This document shows positions 9,343-20,313 of a stretch of DNA of 64,000 nucleotides, piece after piece (position 1 is the stretch's first letter; each line of letters starts with the position of its first letter). The notes beneath the pieces are model-generated. The model ran no database searches, was not told where the DNA came from, and saw only the letters and a program-made list of their open reading frames with translations. The DNA is from Chitinophagaceae bacterium (GTDB taxonomy: Bacteria > Bacteroidota > Bacteroidia > Chitinophagales > Chitinophagaceae). The DNA is taken from positions 1 through 64,000 of the forward strand of contig CANGNA010000004.1 in assembly GCA_947455215.1 (NCBI GenBank). Reading direction: 5' to 3'. A program made the position numbers and the translations under genes.

Positions 9343-12300
9343 TTATTCTATTGTCAGGTTATTTAATTCTGTGATCACTTTGTTCAGGTCGTTCACCGCA
9401 TCGTAGTAGGCACTGCGGGTAGCAATGGCCTGGTTGACGAGTGTTACATATTGCAGGTAGTTGATATCGCCATTCAAAAACTGCTTATCAGCAATGCTGA
9501 TGATGAGCGCCGCATTGGCAAGGCCTGTTTGTTTGTAATAAGCCATGGCAGATATCCTGGCCTTGTACTGGGCTGTTAAAGCATCTCTGCGCTGCTTCAG
9601 CTCTGCGGCGGCGATCATCCGTTCGTTCTCGGCTATCTTGCTATTGATGCGTGCTGCGGCTACTTTAGCGCGCTGTGCACCACCCAGTAACGGGATGCCT
9701 ATACCGCCCTGCAGGTAGGTAAACCTATGGTCTGTACCAAAATATCGCTCCGAATTATCTATGCGCTGCCAGCCGGCTATACTTTGGTTAAAGTAACCCA
9801 CGCTCAATTCCGGCCACAACCGCGACCGCTCCAGGCTAACTTCTTTGCGGGCCGCATCCTCCTTTTGCAGCAGGTAACGGATATGAGCATTGTCTTCTAT
9901 CTCTTCAGGGTGCAGTAAAATAGCCGCACTTGTTGCTGTATCAGGAATGATGTCGGCATCCGTATTTAGCAGATATTTCAATCGCAGCAGCGACTGGGCA
10001 ATATCTTGCTGCAATATCTGGCGCTGCTGCTCCAGTTGCCCTTTCTGCGTTTCTGCTGTGGCTTTTTCCAGTATGTTAGTCTCGCCTTTCTGGTACCGTA
10101 GTATAGCTTTTTGAAGAAATGCACCATATAACGTATCAGCCTCGTTCAGCAGTTGCAGTTTTTGCAACTGCCATATGGCTTCGTAGTACACATGACTCAC
10201 TTCCTTCTTCAGCACCTGCTCCTTCACGGCTACATTCAGCCTGGCCGCCTGCCATTCTGCATTTAATACCGACCGCTGACGGACATATACGGCGGGAAAA
10301 CTCAACGACTGTGTAACACCTATCTTATTGTCGGTATAGTTACTGTTTATCCGGCCATATTCGCCAACAACAGCGGTTTGAGGAAGATTCCAGGCTGTTC
10401 CCCGCAGGGCACTACTGTAGTCGGTCTTTGCTCTTTCATTTACTACCCTCCTGTTATTATGTACCGCACTATCTATAGCCGCCTGCAGACTGATGACCTG
10501 CTGCGCCCCTGCACTAAAACTGCCCATCAACAATAGTACACCCACCAGCACAGAAACATTAGGTATAGACAGCTTCACCGGCCTTTGAAAACGGATGTAT
10601 AGTACCGGCAGTACAAATAAGGTAAGGAACGTAGCAGTAATAAGTCCACCTATAACTACAGTAGCCAACGGCCGCTGCACCTCAGCACCCGCACCATGAC
10701 TCAATGCCATGGGCAGGAAGCCCAATGACGCAACTGCCGCAGTCATCAACACCGGTCTTAACCGCGATCGGGCACCAAGAAATGCAACTTCTTCAATATC
10801 CTCTATACCACTCTTTCTCAATCTGTTAAACTCTGTCATCAACACTATCCCATTCAACACGGCGACACCAAATAAAGCTATAAAACCTACCCCTGCGCTA
10901 ATGCTGAATGGCATACCCCGCAACACAAGTGCACCAACACCACCAACCGCAGCCAGCGGAATGGCCGAGTATATCAAAAGCCCCTGACTTAGCGAACCGA
11001 ACGCGAAATATAGCAGCAGGAATATCAATGCCAATGACAACGGCACCGCTATGGCCAGGCGTTGCTTGGCGGCCTGCAGGTTTTCGAAAGAACCGCCATA
11101 GGTAACATAGTAGCCGGCAGGTAATTTCAACCTCTGCCCTACCTTTTGCTGCAACTCTTCTATCACCCGTTGCACGTCGCGGCCACGAACGTTAAAGCCT
11201 ACCACTATCCTGCGTTTGGCATTTTCGCGCTGCACCTGGTTAGCGCTCTCGGTCACGTCAACCTTGGCCACTTCTCCCAGCGGTATCTGTACGCCCTTAG
11301 CTGTAGGTATCAGCAGGTTGCGCACATCTTCTACCCGCTGGCGCTGCGTACCGGCCAGGCGCACCACCATATCAAAACGCTTTTCACCCTCGTATACCCT
11401 CCCTGCTGTCTGGCCGGCAAAGGCTGTGTTCACTACCCTGTTCACGTCGGTTATGTTCAAACCGTAGAACGCCATCCGCTGCCTGTCGTAGTTGATCAAT
11501 ATCTGCGGCATACCGTTCACTGCTTCTACATACAGGTCGGCAGCACCTTTTACCGTGCCTATTACTTCACCCAGTGCTTTGGCCTGTGCCGCAAGGGTAT
11601 CCATATTCTCGCCAAATATCTTGCATACCACGTCCTGCCGCGCACCGGTCATCAACTCGTTAAAGCGCATCTGCACCGGGTACTGGAAGCCGAAGGTAAC
11701 GCCAGGTATAGCCTGCAGCTCTTTGGTCATCTTTTCGGTCAGTTCATCGAATGTAGCTGCAGAGGTCCATTCTTTTTTGTCCTTCAACACAATGATCATA
11801 TCACTGGCATCCAGCGGCATGGGGTCTGTCGGTATCTCGCTGCTACCGGTCTTGCCCACTACTTTTATCACCTCGGGGAATTTGGCTTTTAATATCCTCG
11901 CCCCATCGCTCACGGCCTTAATAGATGTGTTCAGGCTGCTACCCGGCAATACACGTGTCTCTACAGCAAAGTCACCTTCTTCCAGCTTAGGGATGAACTC
12001 ACCACCCATGAACGACACTCCGATGCCAGCCAGAATGACGATAACTACGGATATGGTTATTACCGTTCGCGGGTACCCGGTTACCTTCACAAGCAGCGGC
12101 TCATATAGGCGTTGGATACGCTCCATGAACCTGTCGGCAAAATTGGCTGTATGCTTTACTTTCCTGCTTAGCGCCAGGCTGCTCATCATAGGGACGTAAG
12201 TAAGCGACAGCAGAAATGCCCCTAGCAGCGCAAAAGACACCGTAAATGCCATTGGCTTGAACATCTTGCCTTCTATACCCTGTAATGTGAATATGGGTAT

Positions 12301-13677
12301 ATATACAATAAAGATGATCATCGTACCGAATATGGCGGCATTGCTCATGCGCGTTGCTGTTTCATACACCAGGCCGTTCATCTCGCCCTTCGTATATAAA
12401 TGCTTGTTTCGCTCGTGCAACTGATGCAGCACCGCCTCTACTATGATCACAGTGCCATCTACTATCAGGCCAAAATCGAGCGCACCAAGACTCATCAGGT
12501 TACCACTCACACCAAAAGTGTTCATCATAATGACCGCGAAAAGCATGGCCAGCGGGATGACCGAAGCCACCAGCAGGCCGGCCCTCAGGTTACCCAGGAA
12601 AAGCACCAACACAAAAAGCACGATCAATGAGCCCTCCAGCAGATTGCGCTCTACCGTGTTGATGGCATTGTCCACCATCTTGGTCCTGTCCAGGAACGGC
12701 TCTATGACCACGCCTTCGGGTAGTGTGCTTTGTATACGGGCTATACGTTCTTTTACCCGGCTCACTACCTCATTGCTATTGGCCCCCTTCAGCATCATCA
12801 CCACCGCACCGGCCACTTCCCGCTCGCCATTATAGGTCATGGCACCATAGCGGGTGGCATGACCGTAACCAATGTCTGCCACATCGCTCAACAGCACAGG
12901 AATGCCGCTCTCCAGGCTTTTTACGGGTATGTGCTTTATATCGTCCAGGCTGCCTACCAATCCTTCAGACCGGATGAACAGTACGGTAGCATCTTTTTCT
13001 ATATATGCGCCGCCGGTATTCTCATTGTTCTTTTCAACAGCATTAAATACATCATTAATGGTCAACCCATACGATTTCAGTTTATCGGTATTCACCGCTA
13101 TCTCGTATTGCATCAGGTAGCCGCCAAAGCTGCTCACATCGGCCACGCCCTTTACATCGCGCAGTTGGCGGCGCACTATCCAGTCTTGTATGGTGCGTAG
13201 CGCTGTAGGGTCGTACTTGCCTTCATAGCCTGGCTTGGGGCGCACCACATATTGGTATATCTCCCCCAGCCCGGTGGTTACCGGTGCCAGTGTTGGCGCA
13301 CCCAGCCCGGCGGGTATCTGCTCCTGGGCCTCCTTCAGCCGCTCAGAAACCTGCTGCCTCGCCCAGTACACATCCACATTATCCTCAAATACTATGGTCA
13401 CCACAGATAGCCCGAACCGGGAAAAACTACGTATCTGTTTCAGGCCGGGGATGTTACTGTTGGCCTGTTCTACCGGGAAGGTGATCAGCCGCTCCACATC
13501 CGGGGCACCAAGTGCAGGGCTAACGGTAATTACCTGCACCTGGTTATCGGTGATATCGGGCACGGCATCTATAGGCAGGCGCGTTAACTCTAATATGCCA
13601 TACGCTACCAGCCCAAGTACAAAGAGCCCCACCAGCACTTTGTTCTTTATGGACACATCAATTATCTTATTCAGCAT
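9343..13677 (-). CDS. CusA/CzcA-family heavy-metal RND pump fused to C-terminal TolC-like outer-membrane factor domain
   Basis: N-terminal ~1030 aa RND (LTRLPIDAVPDITDNQVQV; LMSLGALDFGLIVDGTVIIVE); second hydrophobic segment VLLLMGSFSAGAQQ followed by an OEP/TolC-like coiled region to aa 1444. Confidence 0.92.
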   Translation of the reverse strand: MLNKIIDVSIKNKVLVGLFVLGLVAYGILELTRLPIDAVPDITDNQVQVITVSPALGAPDVERLITFPVEQANSNIPGLKQIRSFSRFGLSVVTIVFEDNVDVYWARQQVSERLKEAQEQIPAGLGAPTLAPVTTGLGEIYQYVVRPKPGYEGKYDPTALRTIQDWIVRRQLRDVKGVADVSSFGGYLMQYEIAVNTDKLKSYGLTINDVFNAVEKNNENTGGAYIEKDATVLFIRSEGLVGSLDDIKHIPVKSLESGIPVLLSDVADIGYGHATRYGAMTYNGEREVAGAVVMMLKGANSNEVVSRVKERIARIQSTLPEGVVIEPFLDRTKMVDNAINTVERNLLEGSLIVLFVLVLFLGNLRAGLLVASVIPLAMLFAVIMMNTFGVSGNLMSLGALDFGLIVDGTVIIVEAVLHQLHERNKHLYTKGEMNGLVYETATRMSNAAIFGTMIIFIVYIPIFTLQGIEGKMFKPMAFTVSFALLGAFLLSLTYVPMMSSLALSRKVKHTANFADRFMERIQRLYEPLLVKVTGYPRTVITISVVIVILAGIGVSFMGGEFIPKLEEGDFAVETRVLPGSSLNTSIKAVSDGARILKAKFPEVIKVVGKTGSSEIPTDPMPLDASDMIIVLKDKKEWTSAATFDELTEKMTKELQAIPGVTFGFQYPVQMRFNELMTGARQDVVCKIFGENMDTLAAQAKALGEVIGTVKGAADLYVEAVNGMPQILINYDRQRMAFYGLNITDVNRVVNTAFAGQTAGRVYEGEKRFDMVVRLAGTQRQRVEDVRNLLIPTAKGVQIPLGEVAKVDVTESANQVQRENAKRRIVVGFNVRGRDVQRVIEELQQKVGQRLKLPAGYYVTYGGSFENLQAAKQRLAIAVPLSLALIFLLLYFAFGSLSQGLLIYSAIPLAAVGGVGALVLRGMPFSISAGVGFIALFGVAVLNGIVLMTEFNRLRKSGIEDIEEVAFLGARSRLRPVLMTAAVASLGFLPMALSHGAGAEVQRPLATVVIGGLITATFLTLFVLPVLYIRFQRPVKLSIPNVSVLVGVLLLMGSFSAGAQQVISLQAAIDSAVHNNRRVVNERAKTDYSSALRGTAWNLPQTAVVGEYGRINSNYTDNKIGVTQSLSFPAVYVRQRSVLNAEWQAARLNVAVKEQVLKKEVSHVYYEAIWQLQKLQLLNEADTLYGAFLQKAILRYQKGETNILEKATAETQKGQLEQQRQILQQDIAQSLLRLKYLLNTDADIIPDTATSAAILLHPEEIEDNAHIRYLLQKEDAARKEVSLERSRLWPELSVGYFNQSIAGWQRIDNSERYFGTDHRFTYLQGGIGIPLLGGAQRAKVAAARINSKIAENERMIAAAELKQRRDALTAQYKARISAMAYYKQTGLANAALIISIADKQFLNGDINYLQYVTLVNQAIATRSAYYDAVNDLNKVITELNNLTIE

Positions 13678-13837
13678 GATTATATGTAATTAGTTAAGAC
13701 AGGCATTGCGGTACAACACCTATCGGATATAATTCAATTACAAAACGACCGGCTTACCCAACCAACAATAATACCCGCTGGAACAAAATGCTCCAAAACA
13801 GGAAAGGCCAATGCAGGTGCATCAACCGGGTAAACGA

Positions 13838-14218
13838 TCAGCAGAAAGGAGGGGGACCACGAAAAGAAACAGAAGAGTAACTGTATAAAGGAGGCGGCAG
13901 GTTACCACGCCTGATGCTGTAGCTCTTTTTAACATACTGGCCGCAGGGTTTACATGTAACAACTGGCCCAGCTGCCACAACCAAAGGGAGCGGCACATCG
14001 ACCATTATCTGCTGTACAACTGTAAACGCTGCCGCGCGCTGAACAAATGAATGCGCCAGCAGATCGTGGGAGAATACTTTTTCGTTGTCGGTATGTTGGT
14101 GATGCTCGTGGGCAGTTGCCTGGGCTACATGATCATGCGGAATGATGTTGTGCGCTGTGATCAGCATCACAGCAACAAGCATACATATTTTGGCCAGCCA
14201 CAATTTCATGTGCATCAA
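13838..14218 (-). CDS. Small exported His-rich protein upstream of metal efflux operon
   Basis: N-terminal hydrophobic segment, HNIIPHDHVAQATAHEHHQH; CKPC; same strand, upstream of the RND gene. Confidence 0.65.
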   Translation of the reverse strand: MMHMKLWLAKICMLVAVMLITAHNIIPHDHVAQATAHEHHQHTDNEKVFSHDLLAHSFVQRAAAFTVVQQIMVDVPLPLVVAAGPVVTCKPCGQYVKKSYSIRRGNLPPPLYSYSSVSFRGPPPFC

Positions 14219-14381
14219 AAGTAACGATTTTTAATGTTCATGGCATTTACTTGTCCGCTAAACACTTACCTATCGTGGCAAATATGCTATTTACTGGTAA
14301 CAGATGTTAGTTTGTAGATAACTTAACCGCCTGGCACCAAACAAATCTGTTAATTTACGCTCAGCAATCATCTATTGTCAT

Positions 14382-15422
14382 ATGGCAACCACCAAGCGTC
14401 AACTTATAGACGAACAGACCTCTCCCTTATACCGCATCATGTGGGTGACCAATGTAGAGGAACCCAATCGCCGCACGTTCGAGAATAATATCTGTGCTTT
14501 TCATATAGGCCAGGGCTATTTCCTGAGCGTTGCGCACAACCTGCGGATATCGGCAGGCATATTCAGGTCTATAAACGAGGAGCTGTTCCAGAAAGAATTA
14601 CTGTACAAGCTCGACGGCTCGCAAAAAACGTTCTTCGATCAGCATTACTTTATGGATGGATACAGCCGTAAACTATACTTGAACAATGCCGACCAGGGCA
14701 CCATCAATAGTATAGCCGCCATATTAAAGCAAAAGCGTTTCGATACCCGCTGGGTAACGCTCGCAGAGAAAAAGATAAGTGTGCCGCATGTGGTGGTGCA
14801 ATTGCGGCAAAATACCTTTTATGGCATGGATAATGTCGCAGCGCACCTTCCACCTCACCAGTTGTTTTACGAAAAAGACATTAACCGGCATAGCTACCTG
14901 CTGGAAGTGGAACTGGTAGAAGCTTTTTACGCAGAAGATATTGCTTTGTACAAAGCCGTGAACACCCCACCGGAGCTATTGAATCTATTGCCGCATATAG
15001 ACGTTAATACCGACCTGGTAGAAGATGACCCCGGCAGCCTGCACTGCCTGCAAAGCTCGCCCAATATAGAAGCGGGCCGCTTGCTGAACGATGCCAAACT
15101 GGAAGGACTGCTGGACCATGTAAGTATGATAACGGACGAAATAACCGGCAATTTTCCGCTGGAAGGTTATCGCTACCTGGTGAAAGGGTACTTCAGGTTC
15201 GGGTCATCCGGTGCGCCATATGTAGTGTACGACCCGCTGCGGGCCCGGTATGTGGTCAACGCCATACAAAGCGAAGCCTGCGGACAGCAACTGACCATAC
15301 GCAACGAACGGGATGGTAACTATCAGTATGTAAATGCCATAGCATCGCCGCTATACCTGGTAAAAGAAAAGCTGCGCGCGCTGAAACTGGGCGACGGATC
15401 AGGGTTTGAACACGTCTTTTAG
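14382..15422 (+). CDS. Putative divergent chymotrypsin-fold serine protease
   Basis: GYFLSVAHNL (His), EDIALYKAV (Asp), RFGSSGAPYVVYD (Ser) in trypsin-like order. Confidence 0.6.
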   Translation: MATTKRQLIDEQTSPLYRIMWVTNVEEPNRRTFENNICAFHIGQGYFLSVAHNLRISAGIFRSINEELFQKELLYKLDGSQKTFFDQHYFMDGYSRKLYLNNADQGTINSIAAILKQKRFDTRWVTLAEKKISVPHVVVQLRQNTFYGMDNVAAHLPPHQLFYEKDINRHSYLLEVELVEAFYAEDIALYKAVNTPPELLNLLPHIDVNTDLVEDDPGSLHCLQSSPNIEAGRLLNDAKLEGLLDHVSMITDEITGNFPLEGYRYLVKGYFRFGSSGAPYVVYDPLRARYVVNAIQSEACGQQLTIRNERDGNYQYVNAIASPLYLVKEKLRALKLGDGSGFEHVF

Positions 15423-16166
15423 TACGGCGGCAAGCCTTACACCGGCTATGTATATTTCTTTTTCTATTACCGGCTTGTTGCGGGCCACATAGGCGTCGTC
15501 TATTGTGCCGTCTTTGATATCGTAAACACTCTTCAGCTCCTTACGGGCTTGCTGCATCCATTGCTGTACGTTAACAACCGACAGCCCGGCTATTTCTTTA
15601 CTACCAAACACTTTGCCCGCTGCCTGGCAGGCTGCCAGGTCTATGTGCTCATGCTCTATTATCTCAGAGTCCCATACGCGGTGCAGGTTGGTGCCATGGC
15701 CATTGTACGTAACCTGAACAGTGTTGCCACCCTTGTCTGTAGCGTAGCCTACATGCAGCGGCTGATGCAGATCGCCCACCAGGTGAAATAAAATGAGCAC
15801 ATGTTCCTTCACTTCCTCCTTACTCATCTTATCGCTGTGGTGCAGTTCCTCTATCACACGGGTCAATTCGTTGATCACATCGCCTTCTTTCGCCTCTGTA
15901 TAGGTTGCTCCATCGGCAATATTCACATAGTGCCACGGCTTCATAAAATCTTTGCTATGGTCGCCCTTTATCTCGTCCATCCAGTTCGCCGCCTGCTCTA
16001 TGCTCATATCGCCCAGGCATTGCTGCACACGCTGCTTGGTGCCATTGTCCAGCATACTGAATGCCACCTCTGCCACCAGGCCATGACCTATCTTACCCCA
16101 TGCCAGGCACTGAGCAGGCAATAATGAACCGGCCGCAAGAGCCACAACAAGCACCAACTTTTTCAT
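15399..16166 (-). CDS. S1/P1 nuclease family protein
   Basis: Signal peptide then AWGKIGHGLVAEVA, HYVNIAD, LFHLVGDLHQPLHVGYA; start MKKLVLVVALAAG at 16166. Confidence 0.9.
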   Translation of the reverse strand: MKKLVLVVALAAGSLLPAQCLAWGKIGHGLVAEVAFSMLDNGTKQRVQQCLGDMSIEQAANWMDEIKGDHSKDFMKPWHYVNIADGATYTEAKEGDVINELTRVIEELHHSDKMSKEEVKEHVLILFHLVGDLHQPLHVGYATDKGGNTVQVTYNGHGTNLHRVWDSEIIEHEHIDLAACQAAGKVFGSKEIAGLSVVNVQQWMQQARKELKSVYDIKDGTIDDAYVARNKPVIEKEIYIAGVRLAAVLKDVFKP

Positions 16167-16273
16167 AATGGCCGAAATTATTGAAAATAAACGTACCCCA
16201 AGGTTATCAAAGCGTGTATTCACCACTATAATGTTATCATAATATAAGCCGCGTTTTAGTAGTTTTGCGCGCG

Positions 16274-16729
16274 ATGAAGATATTAATGGTGTGCCTGGGC
16301 AATATTTGCCGCTCTCCGATAGCCGAGGGGGTATTAAGGCATAAGGCCAAAGAAAACGGTTTGGATTGGTTGATTGATTCTGCAGGCACCGAATCTTTGC
16401 ATGTTGGTGAGGCTCCGCATAGGTTCTCCCAGAAAGTATGCAAAGCTCATGGTATCGATATAGCTCATCAGCGGGCAAGGAAGTTCACAGCTGCCGATAT
16501 AGATAACTATGATATCATCTATGCCCTGGCCGACGATGTGTACCGCGAGATACAACGTATAGCGGGCCGCGATGCCGATATGAGCAAGGTGGAATATTTT
16601 CTGAACGAACTGCACTCGGGCAAGAATGAATCGGTAACAGACCCGTGGTATGGCACCGAGGAAGGCTACCTGCCCGTGTATGAACAAATAAATATTACCT
16701 GCGACGAAATAATAAAAAAGTACAAATAA
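16274..16729 (+). CDS. Low molecular weight protein tyrosine phosphatase
   Basis: MVCLGNICRSPIAEG P-loop; DPWYGTE. Confidence 0.93.
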   Translation: MKILMVCLGNICRSPIAEGVLRHKAKENGLDWLIDSAGTESLHVGEAPHRFSQKVCKAHGIDIAHQRARKFTAADIDNYDIIYALADDVYREIQRIAGRDADMSKVEYFLNELHSGKNESVTDPWYGTEEGYLPVYEQINITCDEIIKKYK

Positions 16730-16733
16730 GCAT

Positions 16734-18128
16734 ATGTCTAAACCATCAATACCCAGCGGCACCCGCGATTTTTCGCCGGCTGTTGTGCGTAAACGTCAAT
16801 ATATATTCAATATCCTCCGCAATATATTCGAGCTGTATGGCTTCCAGCCGCTGGAAACCCCTGCTATGGAAAACCTGGTAACACTCACCGGCAAATATGG
16901 CGAAGAGGGCGACAGGCTGATATTTAAGATACTGAACAATGGCCTGCACACCATAACCAAGGAATCTGAAAAAGAGAAGTTGGCAACCGAATGGGAGAAG
17001 GTACTTTCTAAGGCCTATTCTTCGCCAACGGTTACTGAGCGGGCACTGCGTTACGATCTGACCATCCCTTTTGCCCGCTACGTGGTGATGAACCAGAACG
17101 ATCTGGCATTCCCATTCCGCCGCTACCAGATGCAGCCCGTCTGGCGTGCCGACAGGCCGCAGGCAGGCCGCTACCGCGAGTTCTGGCAGTGCGATGCCGA
17201 TGTGGTGGGCAGCACATCGCTGATGAATGAGGCCGAGCTGCTTTGCATCTACCAGGCTGCCTTTTATGAACTGAAGGTACCCGTAACGATAAAGGTGAAC
17301 AGCCGTAAACTGCTGGCTGCACTGGCAGAGCTATGTGGCATGCCAGAGAAGATGATGGACATCACCATAGCCCTGGACAAGCTGGATAAGATTGGCTGGG
17401 ACGGTGTGACCAAGGAATTAACTGAGCGAGGTATATCTGAAACAGGCATCAGCCAGATACAAAACATCATCAATGTAACCGGCGATAACGACGCTAAGCT
17501 GAACCAGCTGGAAGCTTTGATGACCAACAGCCCGGCTGGTTTGGAAGGCATCAAAGAGCTGCGCACATCGCTCAGCTACTATGGCAGCCTGGCCAAAACC
17601 GAATGGACCGGCAGCATAGACGTAGACATCAGCCTGGCCCGCGGCCTTAACTACTACACAGGTGTGATAGTGGAAGTAGTTTGCGACAGCGAGAAAGTAA
17701 GGATGGGCAGCATTGGCGGCGGTGGCCGCTACGACGACCTTACAGGCCTGTTCGGTCTCAAAGGACTATCGGGCGTGGGTGTATCCTTCGGTATCGACCG
17801 TATATATGACGTTATGGAGCAACTGGGCGTCTTCCCCGACCAGGTAGCCACCGGCACAAAGGCAATACTGCTGAATTTTGGCGGAGCCAACGAAGAATAT
17901 GCCCTGCAGATACTCAAACAGTTGCGCGATGCAGGCATAGCCACCGAATTATACCCCGATTCGTCGAAATTCGACAAACAAATGAAGTACGCTAATAAGC
18001 GGGGCGTTACATTTGTACTGTTGCCCGGCGATGAGGAACGTGAAAAAGGATTGATAAGTGTGAAGAACTTCAGCACCGGCGAACAAAAAATGGTATCGGT
18101 TGCTGACTGTATCCATATGCTTCAATAA
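16734..18128 (+). CDS. hisS: Histidyl-tRNA synthetase
   Basis: GTRDFSP; RYDLTIPFARYV; GGGGRYDDL; class II aaRS motifs. Confidence 0.95.
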   Translation: MSKPSIPSGTRDFSPAVVRKRQYIFNILRNIFELYGFQPLETPAMENLVTLTGKYGEEGDRLIFKILNNGLHTITKESEKEKLATEWEKVLSKAYSSPTVTERALRYDLTIPFARYVVMNQNDLAFPFRRYQMQPVWRADRPQAGRYREFWQCDADVVGSTSLMNEAELLCIYQAAFYELKVPVTIKVNSRKLLAALAELCGMPEKMMDITIALDKLDKIGWDGVTKELTERGISETGISQIQNIINVTGDNDAKLNQLEALMTNSPAGLEGIKELRTSLSYYGSLAKTEWTGSIDVDISLARGLNYYTGVIVEVVCDSEKVRMGSIGGGGRYDDLTGLFGLKGLSGVGVSFGIDRIYDVMEQLGVFPDQVATGTKAILLNFGGANEEYALQILKQLRDAGIATELYPDSSKFDKQMKYANKRGVTFVLLPGDEEREKGLISVKNFSTGEQKMVSVADCIHMLQ

Positions 18129-18143
18129 TCTGTTCCGCTTATT

Positions 18144-19622
18144 ATGATCTCCACCAACCTTCGCCATTTTTGCCTTTTATCTGTTTTACTGCTGATACCG
18201 GTGCGACACTTTGCGCAGGCAAAGCAAGGAAAAGCCCTGGCAGACTCACTTTATGCAGCGCTACCCGGCATGGCCAGTGACACTAACAAGGTGAAGGCAC
18301 TGGTGAAACTATCAAAATCGCTATACTCCACCGATCCGGCTAAAGGAATACAATATGGGCAGGAGGCTATACAGCTGGCCCAAAAGCTGAAGTGGGCGAA
18401 GGGAGAAGCGACAGCACAAATAGCTAAGGGTGCTAACTACGAACAGCGCTCAGACCTGGTGAATGCACTTAAATGCTACTTTGCCGCACTGAAACAGTAC
18501 GAGCAGATCAATGAAAAGAGAGGTATCGCATCAGCCAACTGGGGGATAGGCAATATTTACAACGTACAAAAGAACTACGACAGATCGCTGGAGTATCAGG
18601 CTAAAGCACTGACCACCTACCGCCAATTGGGCGACAAACACGGTGAAGCATCGCTATTGGGCAATATGGCCAATAATTATATGATGAGCGGCCGCTACGA
18701 CAAGGCGCGTGAATTGTATCTACGTGCGCTAGCCATGGACAAAGAGACCGGCGACCCTACCGCGATAGCAACCGAGTTACACAACATTGGCTCTATATAC
18801 TTTAAAAGTGCTGACTACCTCTCCGCCCTGAAATATTATGACGAGGCGCGACGCATCATAAACGCAGATAATGCACCCATACTATTAGGCCGCACATTGG
18901 GCAACATGGGGTCGTGTTACCTTAAGATCGTTATCGATAGCGTGGCCGATATTACAGACAGCCTTGTGCCGCAAACCCGGGAAGCCACGCTGGACCTCGG
19001 TATAACCTACATATTACAGTCGGTAGCGCTAAGCAGTAAGTTGGGCGATATGGAGCAATTATATAATTGCTATAACGACCTGGCAGAGGCTTTTAACTAC
19101 AAACACGACTACCAGAAAGCCAATGAATATCTGGTAAAAAAATATGAATACCGCGATTCCGTTTTCTCTACAGATAAAAGCAGTATCATCTCTCAACTGG
19201 AAGCACAGCAGGCTGCAGATGAAATGCACCTGAAAGAAAAGGACATGCAGATCTTAAAACTGCGCTCGCAGGTATATATCATCAGCATTATATTGCTAGT
19301 GTTCATTATAGCCATAGGTGTGGTGCGCATCAGCAGGCAGCGCAAAACCAATCGTCAGCTTTCAGCAGAAAAGGAACGGCACCTGGAGCGTATAGACTCG
19401 CAAAACAAAATACTGGAGCACATCGCACACATCCAATCGCACAACCTGAGAGCATCGGTTACCAATATATTGGGGCTGGCGAGGCTGTTCAACACCGAGC
19501 ACCCCGAAGACCCGCACAATGCCGAGATCATAGACAACATATTGCAGGCAGCTTCTAAAATGGATAAGGATATCATAGAGGTTGTGAGCCGCGAGAATAA
19601 GCTCCGCAAAGAGAAGGGTTAG
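18144..19622 (+). CDS. TPR protein with TM segment and terminal DHp-like segment, no ATPase domain
   Basis: TPR repeats, [46 protein letters not shown], stop soon after. Confidence 0.75.
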   Translation: MISTNLRHFCLLSVLLLIPVRHFAQAKQGKALADSLYAALPGMASDTNKVKALVKLSKSLYSTDPAKGIQYGQEAIQLAQKLKWAKGEATAQIAKGANYEQRSDLVNALKCYFAALKQYEQINEKRGIASANWGIGNIYNVQKNYDRSLEYQAKALTTYRQLGDKHGEASLLGNMANNYMMSGRYDKARELYLRALAMDKETGDPTAIATELHNIGSIYFKSADYLSALKYYDEARRIINADNAPILLGRTLGNMGSCYLKIVIDSVADITDSLVPQTREATLDLGITYILQSVALSSKLGDMEQLYNCYNDLAEAFNYKHDYQKANEYLVKKYEYRDSVFSTDKSSIISQLEAQQAADEMHLKEKDMQILKLRSQVYIISIILLVFIIAIGVVRISRQRKTNRQLSAEKERHLERIDSQNKILEHIAHIQSHNLRASVTNILGLARLFNTEHPEDPHNAEIIDNILQAASKMDKDIIEVVSRENKLRKEKG

Positions 19623-20302
19623 TCCATCCCCTCCAACATATCGGGCCGGCGCTCCTGGGTGCGCTTCAGGGATTGTTCGTGGCGCCAGTCGTCTATCTTT
19701 TTGGGGTCGCCGCAAAGCAATATGTCCGGCACCTTCCACCCCCTGAAGTCAGCAGGACGCGTGTACACCGGTGGTGCCAGCAGCCCATCCTGGAAAGAGT
19801 CGAACAACGCCGAGGTTTCATCATTCAGCACACCGGGGATCAGGCGGCCTACCGCGTCTACCACTATGGCAGCACCCAACTCGCCACCGCTCAGCACATA
19901 GTCGCCCACAGATATTTCCATGGTCACAAAATGCTGGCGTATGCGGTCGTCTATACCTTTATAATGACCACAGATGATCATCAGGTTTTCTTTCATAGAC
20001 AGGCGGTTAGCCGTCTTCTGGTTGAAGACATTACCATCCGGCGTCATGTAGATGATCTCATCATATTTGCGCTCTTCCTGCAGTTTTTCTATTAAGATGG
20101 CCAGGGGTTCCGGCATCATTACCATACCCGCACCGCCGCCAAACTGGTAGTCATCTACCTGGGCCTGCTTATAGGGGGTATGGTCGCGCAGATTGTGCAC
20201 CACAATATCCAGCAAACCCTTGGCCTTAGCCCTCTTTAAAATGGAATGGCTGAAAGGACTCTCCAACAGATCCGGCACTACTGAAATGATATCTATACGC
20301 AT
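19619..20302 (-). CDS. trmD: tRNA (guanine-N1)-methyltransferase
   Basis: [49 protein letters not shown]. Confidence 0.95.
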   Translation of the reverse strand: MRIDIISVVPDLLESPFSHSILKRAKAKGLLDIVVHNLRDHTPYKQAQVDDYQFGGGAGMVMMPEPLAILIEKLQEERKYDEIIYMTPDGNVFNQKTANRLSMKENLMIICGHYKGIDDRIRQHFVTMEISVGDYVLSGGELGAAIVVDAVGRLIPGVLNDETSALFDSFQDGLLAPPVYTRPADFRGWKVPDILLCGDPKKIDDWRHEQSLKRTQERRPDMLEGMD

Positions 20303-20313
20303 TTTGTTTATCC

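Noticed and set aside
11146-11892. 248-aa plus-strand ORF
   Set aside because: Antisense to the RND pump gene
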